DNA from: Bradyrhizobium glycinis
GTDB lineage: Bacteria; Pseudomonadota; Alphaproteobacteria; Rhizobiales; Xanthobacteraceae
Length of the DNA stretch: 64,000 nucleotides
Direction of reading: 5' to 3'
Assembly (NCBI RefSeq): GCF_016031655.1
Contig: NZ_JACCHQ010000034.1
Span: 17,920-81,919, forward strand
Under the pieces are notes generated by a model. It searched no databases. It saw nothing but the letters and a program-made list of their open reading frames with translations, and was not told where the DNA came from. Positions 27,824 to 37,527 of the stretch are shown piece by piece (position 1 is the stretch's first letter; the number at the start of each line of letters is the position of its first letter). The translations under genes were made by a program, and so were the position numbers.

Positions 27824-30800
27824 AACGGGGGACCATCAGCACGGTGCGGTCGATATTTGCGTTGCTCAAATCGGCCGCGACTAAGGAAGCATCCATCAGG
27901 TCTGCGCCATAGAGATTTGCATGGCGCAGGCTCGCGCCTTCCAGGTTAGCCTCGTTGAGATGCGCCTCAAGCAGGTTGGCCGCATAAAAGTCGCTGCCGC
28001 GCAGATCGTTGCCCGTGAAGACCGCGCGTTTCAGCGATGTCATTCGGAAGGTGGTGCGCGCGAGGGTCGACTTGCCGAAATAAGCCCCATTCAGTCGAGC
28101 CATGGTGAAGTCGGCACCGCTGAGGTCGGCCGTCTGGAAGGAAAGCGCCTCGGCGCTGCTGCGGCCGAATCGAGCGTCGTGCAGATCGACATCGCCGATA
28201 AAGCTGACTTGGTCAAGTTGCGCGCCCGACAAATCGAGTAGGGCCGCTGTCACCTTGAGAAAGCAGGTTTGCTCAAGTCGCGCCCCAGCAAAATTCGCGA
28301 AAGATAACGACAGATCCATGAATTGTCCGCGCTCGAGGACAGCGTCCCCCCAATCGGTGTTATCGAGGACGGCTTTGATGAAGAGGCATTCACGTATTTG
28401 CGCAGAGCGGAGAGTCGCCCCGATCATCGGTACCTGCAAAACCTGGAGCTCGCCAAGATACGCTTGGTCGAAGCATGCGCCCACCATGCGTGAGCCGAGA
28501 AGATTGGTGCGCACAAGCTGGCTGCCCGCGAAACGCGTTCCGCGGCAGTCGGCTTCACCGAGATTGGCTTCGGTGAGATCAGTCGCGCTTAGATCAGCGT
28601 TGATGAGCGTTGCGCCGGTCAGTGCGGCTTTCATCAGCTTCGCACCGGCCAGGTTCGTCCCGTTCAGCTTCGCGCCTTCAAGAAAAGCGCCGGAGAAGTC
28701 CGCGTTCGCGAACCGTCGCCCAGAGAGGTCGGCGCCGGCGAGATCTCGACCAGCAAGCTGGCCGCCGCGTCGGAACTCCTCTTCCACCAGATCGCCTAGC
28801 GCGCGTGCGACAGACGGTGCCAGCCTCGCTTCGGGGTTGAGCGGCTTGGGTGAGGCAAGCCTCGCGGCGGCCATGCCGGCTGCCAACTGGCCTTCCGCTC
28901 TATCGATCTCGGTCCGTAGGACAGTCACCGCTTTTGCAGTCTCTGTCTTCGCTGCGGCGATCCCTACTCCGGGCTCGTTCCTGTTTACCGCTTGACGGGT
29001 TGCACTCGATGCCTCAAACGGTGCGCGATCATCGGACAGTAATCCAGGACGGACCCTTCTGAGCGCCGCTTCAGCATCGGTGAGGGCCGTACGCGCTCGG
29101 TTGGCGGCGTCAGGCGGTGGATCGGAGGCCTCGATCTGCGCCAGTATCTCGTCAATGGTTAGGCGCGGCAGAGCCTCTGGCGTGCCGCTCCGCGAGTTTT
29201 CCGGCAGGTCCGGCTCAGGGATATCGGGAAGCAAAAAGGCATCGTCCGATATCGCGTTGCGTATCGGCTCGAGCGGACGTCCCGCCGCCAAGTCAAAGAA
29301 ACGAGCATGCGCAAGTTCGAATTGTTTTTCCTCGTCGAGCGGTTGCGTTGCCGTGCCAAGAACAGCACCGCGCCAGTCTTTCGCCCGAGCAAGCTTGTCT
29401 TCGATATCCTTTATGAGTCCCGGATCAGTATCCGGCAGCTCAGAGAATGATGAGACCTGGTCAATGCTTGCCTCCATCGACTGCGCGGCATCCGTAGACG
29501 AGATTGCGGCAAGCACGGCGTCAATATCGCTCGGCGCGGCGCTTCCGCTAGCAACCTTTTCATAGGCTGCACGTATCGGTCGATATTGGGCCTCAAGCCT
29601 ATCGACATCAGATTCTGCTTTTGCCCGGACCGTCTCCAGCGCGTCGAGGATCTCGGACAATTCGATCTCGCCGCTCTCGAGTTCCTCCGGCAACAGTGCG
29701 GGAATGCTCGATGGTTCGATCGAGGGTATCTCGATAGTCGGACGCAGCGAAGGCGGGAGCTCGATACGTGCGAACTCCTGATCGAGCGCCCAGCGCATGG
29801 AGGCCAGCTGTTCCGTTGCGCGCTGTTGGGCAAGATGCCGACGCCGAGCTGTACGACGTTCGCGTTCGGCAGTCGAAATCTCAGGTGCAAGTTGACCTTC
29901 CAAAAAGGGATAGCGTGGAGCGCTCTCTGGATCTAGCCGCAGCCGCCGAACATTCAGATAATGATCGAACGGCCGCGCCGGTTCGTGTCGTTGTTCGTAA
30001 GCGACCATAATGTCGCTAACGTCGCTGCCGTCCAATTCCTGCACGGCAATTGCTGCGCGGTAGATCATGACGCCGCGGCGGGCTCCTGCGAACAGCCACA
30101 GAGTATCTATGCGGGTCTGAAGTTCTGTGACGCCGCGCCCCGCATCGTTCCAGCCGATGAAGCAGCGCACGCGAAAGGTCGGCAGGCGGCCTTCGATCAA
30201 CGGATGTTCGGCGGAGAAGTTCTGCAGCGCGTAGGGTTCTCCGCCGCAGATGAAGCCGCTCAAGCGCTGGTCTGGCGGGGCGAGCAGAAAAAGTCGCGGA
30301 TCGGAATCGCTCGCCAGAGCAGGGGCAACTGATTGCAGCCACGTTGCATCATAGGTGCCCGCGTACCGCAGGCGCTCAATGTTATCAAGTCCCATTGGTC
30401 CGAAGGTTGCGGGTGGTGCGATCGCCTCGATGAACTGAATAGCGTGCTCGGGGCATTCTATATTGGGTAGGGCCACCAGCTCGCCGGCCATGCTGCGCCG
30501 GAGAGCCTCATGCCCGGCCCCGAACCGGTTCGCTGCGCAGCCAGGCCCGCCAAATGCGCGTTGGTGAGTGAGCGGCATTTGCTGGAATGGTCGCGCGTCA
30601 GTCGGTCGCCAGCCGTTGATGGTGGTCTGCCAATAGCGGTCGCCCGTCACCAAAAGGTGCTTCTGGATCGGTCCGAGTGCCCAGCCCAACATCATCCGCT
30701 CGGTCGTCCGTCCCTCAGGCGCCGCCGCATGTCCGCTGATAAGCAGCTCGGCTTGCGGCTTGGGCATACCAATGTCGAGAGGGGTGCCGGGCGGAAGCTC

Positions 30801-30965
30801 CTTCGCGGCCATCACCCAAAGCTCCTGCTCGCTCTGCAGACGATCGGCGCCCGGGTTGGAGAGGTCGAACATCGCGAAGACCGAAATGATGAGGCTCGCC
30901 CCTGGAGGACGACGCTCGCATTTGGTTAACAGACCCAGTGTGCGGGGCTTTACAAGAATGGGCAT
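27813..30965 (-). CDS. DUF2169 T6SS adaptor fused to pentapeptide repeats
   Basis: About 1050 residues from ATG 30965 (MPILVKPRTLGLLTKCERRP, the usual DUF2169 beginning); the frame is open to 31058. The DUF2169 domain takes about residues 1-330, followed by a charged helical linker (about 370-700) and pentapeptide repeats (about 740-1040). DUF2169 proteins act as adaptors or chaperones that load PAAR-like effectors onto VgrG. It is the first gene of a tight minus-strand operon that runs to 22899. Confidence 0.88.
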   Translation of the reverse strand: MPILVKPRTLGLLTKCERRPPGASLIISVFAMFDLSNPGADRLQSEQELWVMAAKELPPGTPLDIGMPKPQAELLISGHAAAPEGRTTERMMLGWALGPIQKHLLVTGDRYWQTTINGWRPTDARPFQQMPLTHQRAFGGPGCAANRFGAGHEALRRSMAGELVALPNIECPEHAIQFIEAIAPPATFGPMGLDNIERLRYAGTYDATWLQSVAPALASDSDPRLFLLAPPDQRLSGFICGGEPYALQNFSAEHPLIEGRLPTFRVRCFIGWNDAGRGVTELQTRIDTLWLFAGARRGVMIYRAAIAVQELDGSDVSDIMVAYEQRHEPARPFDHYLNVRRLRLDPESAPRYPFLEGQLAPEISTAERERRTARRRHLAQQRATEQLASMRWALDQEFARIELPPSLRPTIEIPSIEPSSIPALLPEELESGEIELSEILDALETVRAKAESDVDRLEAQYRPIRAAYEKVASGSAAPSDIDAVLAAISSTDAAQSMEASIDQVSSFSELPDTDPGLIKDIEDKLARAKDWRGAVLGTATQPLDEEKQFELAHARFFDLAAGRPLEPIRNAISDDAFLLPDIPEPDLPENSRSGTPEALPRLTIDEILAQIEASDPPPDAANRARTALTDAEAALRRVRPGLLSDDRAPFEASSATRQAVNRNEPGVGIAAAKTETAKAVTVLRTEIDRAEGQLAAGMAAARLASPKPLNPEARLAPSVARALGDLVEEEFRRGGQLAGRDLAGADLSGRRFANADFSGAFLEGAKLNGTNLAGAKLMKAALTGATLINADLSATDLTEANLGEADCRGTRFAGSQLVRTNLLGSRMVGACFDQAYLGELQVLQVPMIGATLRSAQIRECLFIKAVLDNTDWGDAVLERGQFMDLSLSFANFAGARLEQTCFLKVTAALLDLSGAQLDQVSFIGDVDLHDARFGRSSAEALSFQTADLSGADFTMARLNGAYFGKSTLARTTFRMTSLKRAVFTGNDLRGSDFYAANLLEAHLNEANLEGASLRHANLYGADLMDASLVAADLSNANIDRTVLMVPRYVN

Positions 30966-31505
30966 GAGGCCGGCCGAGGCGATGTTGGTTTCGTACCAAT
31001 ATTTCTGGATCGTGACGAACTTTCGGCCCCAACATCCAATCGCGTCTTTGTGCCACATACCAACTTAGGTAGGCAGCCATTCAGCACCGCGTTACATAAG
31101 TGGTCGCTCCGCACATCGACGGTTTGATGGTCGAGGTAGCCGGGATTTGCTCCTGAGGAATCATCGGCCCGCAAGGCTGCTCGAGCGCCAGATAGGGATC
31201 AGAGTGCGCCTCGCCGAAAAGTACAGGCCGTTCTGTCAGCACAAACCGATGCTTGGTACGATTGCGAAATCGCCTCCGCGGATGAAGCCGTTGGCGCACG
31301 CGGCGCCGGAATGATCACGTTCTGCGCGGAAGGCCTACGTGGTACGGCCCGTTATTCGAAGCTGCGCGCTATATTCTTAGCAGCCTACGAGCCCGCATGA
31401 AATCGTCGAAGGAGGGCGGGTGTCAGGCCGTAAAAGCCAGCGATCAGCCGTGGCAAATTGATCGAACATCCGGCAAACGCAGATCCAGATGGGAAAGGAT
31501 GGCTC
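30966..31505. other. Divergent spacer between the DUF2169 operon and the otsA-like gene
   Basis: No gene is firmly supported. A minus-strand frame at 31081-31299 (72 codons) ends CGATTYVTRC; it may be the end of a decayed small gene. This spacer should hold the promoters for both flanking units, but I see no clear sigma-54, tts or nod box in it. Confidence 0.4.
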
Positions 31506-33245
31506 GTGAAGCTCGTCGTGGTCGCGAACCGGGTTCCCGGCAGCAACGCCCTTGAACCAAGGACAGGGGGGCTCGAGGCCGCGCTGGTTCCCGTGATGCA
31601 ACAATCCGGCGCAATTTGGGTGGGGCCGAGGCGGCCGTTGGAGGTTGAATTGCCCGTCGTGGCGCTCGGCCGAGGCAAGCTCGTGAGGGTGGATCTGCCT
31701 GCCGAGGATTATCGCCGCTATTACGAGGGCTTTTCGAATTCGGAACTATGGCCGGCGTTACATTCGCTGACGGAGTGGGTCTCCTCTGCGGCAGGTGATT
31801 ATATTAGCTATCGCAAAATCAACGCTCTCATGGCGGACGCGCTGCTTGATTACACAGACGGGGGCGCGTTCTGGGTGCATGATTATCATTTCCTCACGCT
31901 CGGCGCCGAGATGCGTGATCGGGGCGTCGACCGACCTATCGGCTTCTTCCTCCACACGCCATGGCCGGCGCCCGACGTGCAGCTGGGACCGCATCGTCGC
32001 GAACTTACTGAATCGATGCTTGCGTATGATTTGGTGGGCTTTCAGACCGATGAGGACCGGCAGAATTTCCTTGCCTGCGTTCGTGCCGATCTCGACCTCA
32101 TACCCAGCGAAGACAGTGTTGTGATTTCACACCGTGATGGCATCACAAGATGCCAAGTATTTCCGATCGGCATAGATACAGAAAAATTTGCACAATATGC
32201 TGCAGACGCGAGTTCGAATGCCGATGTCTCGTCGCTACTGGAAGGTCTCGATCGTGAGAAGCTTGCCATCGGCGTCGACCGGCTCGACTACACCAAGGGT
32301 ATCGACAATCGCGTTCGGGCTATCAATAACGTTTTGAACAAAGACCCGCGCAGCATCTGCCTTTTGCAGATTGCGACCTTCTCGCGATCCGGCATCAAGA
32401 GCTACGATGACTATCAGCAGGAAGTTGCGGCTCTTGTCGACTATGTAAATGTTCACCATGGCTCGGATGGCTGGGAGCCGATCCGTCACGAAACGAGGCC
32501 TCAGAGTCAGCCGGTGCTCGCGGGTCTGTACCGCGCCGCACGCGTCGGCGTGGTAACATCGTTGCGTGATGGGATGAATCTTGTAGCGAAAGAATATGTT
32601 GCTGCGCAAGACCCCAGCAACCCCGGCGTGCTCGTTTTGTCGAAACTTGTCGGCGCGGCCAAGGAACTCGACGGGGCGCTGCTCATCGATCCCAACGACA
32701 TCGAAGACATAGCAGAGAAGATTTCGACCGCACTTTCAATGTCACTGCCCGAGCGCATCTGCCGCTGGGAGAAGATGATGGCGAAGCTTCGAGCGTATCC
32801 CATTCAGAAATGGTTGGCGCACTTTATCTCCGAGCTGGAGAAAAGTTGGGCCGAGAAACTCGCAAGACAGAGCCCGCGAGATGTGGGGGAGTCCAGCCGT
32901 TCCAAAAGAAAGGCCGAGGGGAAATTGGCCGGAGGCGGAAGCCATTTTGACCCGCCGCGGCAATTGACATTCCCAGCATTCGGTGTACGGGCCAGGAAAT
33001 TAAATGAGGATTTCACCCACATCGTAGGCTTGGGCTGGAATCACGGTCCTCAAGCGGCTCCAGACGTCCTGCTCGGCGCGCTGAATAGCGTAGATGCCAT
33101 CCCGAAGCCGTACCAGCCTATGACAGATATTTACATCCATGGTCACCCGTACATGGCACAGTTGGCTGCAGGCATGAGGGAAGTGACGCCCAATAATCCG
33201 CTAGGCGCTAACGTTATTCTCATACCTCGACTTAAGGGCGGCTGA
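31506..33245 (+). CDS. otsA: Trehalose-6-phosphate synthase with C-terminal shared module
   Basis: 579 residues from GTG 31506 (AAAGGA upstream; the frame is open from 31458). The GT20 synthase is complete: VVVANRV, GGLEAAL, WVHDYHF, FFLHTPWP, FPIGID, GVDRLDYTKGI and SLRDGMNLVAKEYVA. It would make trehalose 6-phosphate from UDP-glucose and glucose 6-phosphate. Normal OtsA ends near residue 460; here a charged linker and then a module (about 502-579: GWNHG, APDVLL, PMTDIYIHG, TPNNPLGANVIL) follow. The same module occurs in two other candidate effectors of this window. A translocated trehalose-6-phosphate synthase, RipTPS, is known in Ralstonia, so an effector role is plausible. Confidence 0.88.
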   Translation: MKLVVVANRVPGSNALEPRTGGLEAALVPVMQQSGAIWVGPRRPLEVELPVVALGRGKLVRVDLPAEDYRRYYEGFSNSELWPALHSLTEWVSSAAGDYISYRKINALMADALLDYTDGGAFWVHDYHFLTLGAEMRDRGVDRPIGFFLHTPWPAPDVQLGPHRRELTESMLAYDLVGFQTDEDRQNFLACVRADLDLIPSEDSVVISHRDGITRCQVFPIGIDTEKFAQYAADASSNADVSSLLEGLDREKLAIGVDRLDYTKGIDNRVRAINNVLNKDPRSICLLQIATFSRSGIKSYDDYQQEVAALVDYVNVHHGSDGWEPIRHETRPQSQPVLAGLYRAARVGVVTSLRDGMNLVAKEYVAAQDPSNPGVLVLSKLVGAAKELDGALLIDPNDIEDIAEKISTALSMSLPERICRWEKMMAKLRAYPIQKWLAHFISELEKSWAEKLARQSPRDVGESSRSKRKAEGKLAGGGSHFDPPRQLTFPAFGVRARKLNEDFTHIVGLGWNHGPQAAPDVLLGALNSVDAIPKPYQPMTDIYIHGHPYMAQLAAGMREVTPNNPLGANVILIPRLKGG

Positions 33246-33805
33246 ACGCGCGTCGTCTCTTGTAATTGGCGCCTTCTGCTTGAACGGTCGACATCAAAGG
33301 TCTTGTCATGCGATGTCGTCCTATCGGCCGTAGCCTGCTAGAGGTCCAAGTTCGGGATGGTTGACGAATCGAGGCCGTAATCGTCCTTGAATGCATTTGG
33401 CTAAACGTCCTTGCCAAAATCGCTGCGCAGTTTACCGCGATTTGTGCGAATAGAGCGGCTCGGATCCGGCCCAAAATCGGCACAGGGGCGTTTGTCGTTC
33501 GTTCGCTCCATAATCATTCACCTGTTGGAACGTCGCTTCGTAGAGATTTTCCCAGCACCTCCGCCAGCCCCGTCGCAGAACTCTTCGCACCAACCCACGG
33601 CAGCCGTTTCCCTTTTGCCGTGAATGCCTCAGGCGTGTGGCTGCGTCGTCATGCACCGCTCGCTCGATTTCGATGATCATCGAGCGTTGGCAGGAGTGCG
33701 TTCTGTCGAGCCAAATGGCGTCAAGTGCGGGGCGCCAAGGTCCACGCTCCACCTTTGCTCCGCCTTGGACTGGAAGCGAGGACGTGGCAGCGGATTTGGA
33801 GATAG
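33246..33805. other. Gene-free spacer
   Basis: No gene is supported between the otsA-like gene and the protease relic. Short frames occur on both strands; none resembles a known protein. The plus-strand frame that enters the relic is open from about 33637 and could contain the original N-terminus of that gene. Confidence 0.4.
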
Positions 33806-34185
33806 CTGCGCCTAGCCGTTCGGCGCGCTATTTGCGTAGCTTCGAGCCTCGATCTAGCGAATGCTGTCAAGTGCGAGATATACAAGTGAATGTTTCGCTT
33901 GCCGGCCAACAGCACAGCTATGGCGGACAATTGAACATGCGACCAGATTCTTGCTGAAAAATCTGGCCGCAAGGGATTAACGCTTGTTGCGATGCCTCCG
34001 CTTGTATGGTGTCACACTACTCTCGTCCGGGCTCGTTTCTGCCGTTAAGACGATTGGGCACGAGGGCCGATCTGGGCTGCGCTGCGTCGGCCTCAGGAGC
34101 TCTGCATGTAAGCGTAATGACTGGTCTGGAAGCAAACACGTTGTACTACAACGATCGTTGAGACCAGCGCGCAAGCTGATTAACT
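33806..34185 (+). pseudogene. Decayed paralogue of the AvrRpt2/C70-like protease
   Basis: The text matches the gene at 4538-5131 along its length: RSARYLRSFE, then VSLAGQQHSYGGQLNMRPD, then after frame changes DASACMVSHYSRPG, VSVMTGL and LYYND. Stops and shifts break it (for example directly after MRPDSC). The catalytic Cys region reads CCDASACM, so CW is lost. It lies between the otsA-like gene and the metalloprotease gene, placing two copies of this protease type beside module-bearing proteins. Confidence 0.75.
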
Positions 34186-34345
34186 TAATTGCGATCCGCG
34201 GTGAACACGCCCCCGAAGTTTAGGCCCGGCTTTTGCTGGGACGGATTGAGTTTGAATCGTTCGCGCTGGAATTTCAGCATTTGCAGATGTATTCAAAGGA
34301 TGTGAGGCCGTTCAGGGTCTTCAAGTCGGCGACACGAAGGGAATT

Positions 34346-35920
34346 TTGGGAGTGGCTGATGAACCCGCGAGGTTGCCGCTTTCGACGGAGTTTCGGTTGG
34401 GAGTGGACTTGGTTAGCCAATTGCCAGCCCGCAATTGGAATACACCTAGCCCGCTCCAGGGGAGGCCGTGGCCCGCTTATATGCCTGAGCAAAGTGTACG
34501 CGCGCCTGCGGCTCCAAATTTAGCAATGTACGTTCGAGCTTGGCAGCACGGCGACCAACCCGCATCGCCCGAGCTCAGGGCCGCAATGCTCTCCAACGGA
34601 GTACTGCCGGGCGCATCTCGGCCGGAAACGAATTTCACGATCGGGCACGTGAACTACACGGCCATGTTCCGCCTAATAGGCAGACCAGACGAGATAATCG
34701 TCCGCCAAGCAGATACGTTATTGCCCCGCGTACATAACGCCAATTCCGGCAGTCTTAGCGGACGTGATCATTTGCTTCCAACAGAAGACAAGGATTCGAG
34801 GGCTACTCGGCCTACTAGCCGTCCCCTAAGGTCGCCCGTGTACGATATGGAGAAGTACATGACAGCCGATGGGAACGTTCGTGACTCTCTCAAGCCGGCG
34901 TTGCCTCATCTCAGGAGCCTCACGTCTGGCAGGCACGAACTCCAATCAGTTTGGCCCAGGCCCCTCATGATGGGGCGTCGAAGAATGGATACTTATCTCG
35001 GCGACGCCCGCATCAACGACATCGACAGCTATATCAATTTTAATTTGTCGTCGCTAATCAATTCTTCAAGCCCCAAGGGGGTCGAGGTACACGGATCACC
35101 TCAACAATTGTACAACTACGCAGACATTGTTGCGAGGGACCATGAACGAGCGAAGGGCTTTGTCCGCGTCACCATCCAGAAACTGGAAGCCTATCTCGAG
35201 TCCCTCACGCGCGAAGACGTGGAGCAAGACGTGAAAGCGGCCCTGAGCCAATATTTTGGTATCGTGGGCACGAGCAAACAGGACGTCGCCGACATCGGAG
35301 AAATCCTCGCGAACTACAGGAAGGTGGCCAGCTATCTCGATCGCGACGAGCCACTAACGCGAGCGCAGCGTTTTAAGGCGTTGTTTGTCGATGTTCCTCT
35401 TTATCGGATTCGGCCGAAATCAAATGTCACGGTGGCTTACGTCAGGGGCGGCCCCATCTGCTGGCCGGACTGGCGCATCGTTCCGCGCTCACTGCGGTTA
35501 CGTTCGGTCAGCTCGGGATGGTCCGGTTTGGGCCTTTTTCTGGCGGGAGTGGGCGCCTACCAACGCGGTTCTGCGATGCTCCTTCGCGAAAGGTCTGTTG
35601 AGCAACGGCACGTAGAGCGTGCTGTCGCGCTAGGTGCGGTGTTGCTCGGCGGATTGGCCGCGACATTGATCGGCGCGTCTTATGGGATAAGTCAACTCAG
35701 GCGCTTGACTTCCGAGAGCGGTATCAATCTGCACGAAGGGCACTTCGCCTACTCAGATCGCATCCGATCCTCAACCGTCGTGCACGAGGCAACACATCTG
35801 TTGTTTGCCACCGACGACCATGCGTACGAGCACGAACAAAGATTCATTTGCCTATCGACAACCCAACACATGACCAACGCCGATAGTTACAGCCACTTCG
35901 CTGAATGGATCAGCCGATAG
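34346..35920 (+). CDS. M35/aspzincin-like metalloprotease with N-terminal shared module; candidate effector
   Basis: 524 residues. The shared module lies at about 57-120 (YVRAWQHG, GVLP, RPETNFTIG, YTAMF). Two hydrophobic segments occur near 395-445. The C-terminal end has the zinc protease signature HEATH (480-484), ATDDHAY (488-494, matching the aspzincin GTxDxxY with Ala for Gly) and NADSYSHF (511-518), as in deuterolysin or Lys-specific metalloendopeptidases. Upstream, another frame from 34277 reads MYSKDVRPF and then REFWEWLMNP, which joins to ARLPLSTEF here if one base is shifted near 34368. The N-terminus is therefore probably frameshifted. Confidence 0.65.
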   Translation: MGVADEPARLPLSTEFRLGVDLVSQLPARNWNTPSPLQGRPWPAYMPEQSVRAPAAPNLAMYVRAWQHGDQPASPELRAAMLSNGVLPGASRPETNFTIGHVNYTAMFRLIGRPDEIIVRQADTLLPRVHNANSGSLSGRDHLLPTEDKDSRATRPTSRPLRSPVYDMEKYMTADGNVRDSLKPALPHLRSLTSGRHELQSVWPRPLMMGRRRMDTYLGDARINDIDSYINFNLSSLINSSSPKGVEVHGSPQQLYNYADIVARDHERAKGFVRVTIQKLEAYLESLTREDVEQDVKAALSQYFGIVGTSKQDVADIGEILANYRKVASYLDRDEPLTRAQRFKALFVDVPLYRIRPKSNVTVAYVRGGPICWPDWRIVPRSLRLRSVSSGWSGLGLFLAGVGAYQRGSAMLLRERSVEQRHVERAVALGAVLLGGLAATLIGASYGISQLRRLTSESGINLHEGHFAYSDRIRSSTVVHEATHLLFATDDHAYEHEQRFICLSTTQHMTNADSYSHFAEWISR

Positions 35921-36060
35921 CCACCGGGGTCAAGCCAGGTGCGATGCGCGCCGGTCAGGTGGCCGGAAAGATCGGTGACGGCGATCATCGCCGGCCAGGT
36001 CTCGGTCGGACTGTGGTCGTCGGGCCGGTAGTAGCAACGCGAGTCAAGGTCAACCACCTC
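35887..36060 (-). pseudogene. Toprim/primase-like fragment from an integrative element
   Basis: The minus strand contains RCYYRPDD, TETWPAMIAVTDLSGHLTGA and HRTWLDPGG, the typical Toprim-proximal text of plasmid and ICE primase-like proteins (DUF7146 type). Only about 45-60 codons are left. It abuts the end of the metalloprotease gene and the DUF2493 relic on the other strand. Confidence 0.5.
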
Positions 36061-36075
36061 AATTTGACGTCCGCC

Positions 36076-36496
36076 ATGATCGACAGCCGCGATTTCCTGG
36101 CCGCGAGGAAGCGCGCGAGTACCCAGGTGCTCCTGCCACTCGGCCCAAATATCGCGCTGACCGGCGGGCTCGACTTCAATGATCACCGGCTAGTCTGGGC
36201 CAAGCTCGATCAGGTGCACGCGAAGCACCCGGACATGGTGCTGTTGCACGGCGGTTCGCCCAAAAGGCGCCGAACTGATCGCGGCCAAATGGGCCGATCA
36301 TCGCAAGGTGCCGCAGATCGCGTTCAAACCCGACTGGACGAAGCACGCCAAGGCCGCTCCGTTCAAACGCAACGACGCGATGCTGGAGACGCTCCCCATC
36401 GGCGTGATGCACTTCCCCGGCACCGGCATCCAGGACAATCTCGCCGATAAGGCCAAGAAGCTCGGACTCCCGGTCTGGAGGTACGGCGGCACATAG
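36076..36496 (+). pseudogene. DUF2493 (SLOG-family) protein, frameshifted
   Basis: The first frame carries ALTGGLDFNDHRLVWAKLDQ and VLLHGGSPK; an extra base in an A-run near 36262 shifts the frame, and the second frame continues with GAELIAAKWADHR, FKPDWTKHAKAAPFKRND and KKLGLPVWRYGG. This is the Rossmann-like DUF2493 family common on plasmids and ICEs of alphaproteobacteria. The N-terminal boundary is uncertain. Confidence 0.65.
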
Positions 36497-36569
36497 ACGC
36501 CGCCATCGTCTTGCAAAACGACAAGCGAGCTGAGAGCTCAATCGCGGCACAAATATGGAGCAGGCTCAG

Positions 36570-37233
36570 GCGTCCTCGTCATAATAATGCGAGTCATCAA
36601 TGGCGCCCGATGTCTCCAGCTCCGGCCGCCTATAGCCGATTCGACCGGCCACACGCTCAAACGTCATCATCGTCGTGAAAACGATGGAATCCCCGCTGAA
36701 CGGCTTATCCGGATCGTTCTCTCCATTGAGGGGCGCCTGAGACGTTTGCCACGAGCACATCGTTTCCGACGTCGAGACTTACTTTATCGATATAAAGCTC
36801 GTCAAAAAAAGCGTTCGTCATAGCCATCTCACCCGAGAGAGCGTCCTCGATCGATGGGATCCTCTTGAATGAAGGACACGTCGATATGCTCCGCGAGATC
36901 TCGGGTGTACCACACGTCGCCTGTAAGGTAGCCGTTTGCACTGAGAAAGCTGGACAGCTGCGACGCCAGTTCGTCAACGTCGGGTAGGCCTGTGGGAAGA
37001 CCATTGAGCTGCTGCAGGCGCTGATCCATCAAGCGCAGATCAGGTATTAGGATGGCGGCTTCGTTCAAAGCAGAAACCTGGTATTTGGGCTCGGCCCTTA
37101 AAGCCGCTGCGGTGCAATAGCCAAAATACGCTGCGACGATCTCGTGAGCGTGACCTGACCCAAGCTTGCTTCCGGTCAGATTGTTCAACGTCGTACGCAG
37201 AAAGTCTGCGCATTCCTTTTGGATCGTAGACAT
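36570..37233 (-). pseudogene. Conserved hypothetical protein, twice frameshifted
   Basis: Three minus-strand frames read on from one another: MSTIQKECADFLRTTLNNLT (37233 down to 36860), then SIEDALSGEMAMTNAFFDEL and DVGNDVLVANVSG (about 36860-36745), then DKPFSGDSIVFTTMMTFERV and a Glu/Asp tail (about 36740-36570). Together they make a soluble protein of about 220 residues of unknown function. It lies among other integrative-element relics. Confidence 0.55.
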
Positions 37234-37527
37234 GGCAAATCCATTTCAGTCCGGCGTTTTAGTGGCAGTCACAAGCGCTTCATGACCACCGCGCGCCGGC
37301 GGAATGGTTGCCGTTGGGGTGTTCGATTGGGAAATCGAGATGCCGCCTTTTGGGTCGCTTGCAGCCCGGGCGATCGGCTCCTGACGCTCAATATGGTCAC
37401 TTTGGCTGTCGCACGCAACTGGATTTGTGATGATTCCGTCGCCGCCGTTTGCTGCTATACTGCGTTCGCGCCCTGCTGGTGGGGGAAGGCGCGACCGTCA
37501 GACCTTTATCTCACGGAACCCACCACC

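Noticed and set aside
31414..31440. tts-like GTCAGGCCGTAAAAGCC before the otsA-like gene
   Set aside because: Requires a deletion and has mismatches in most of the core.
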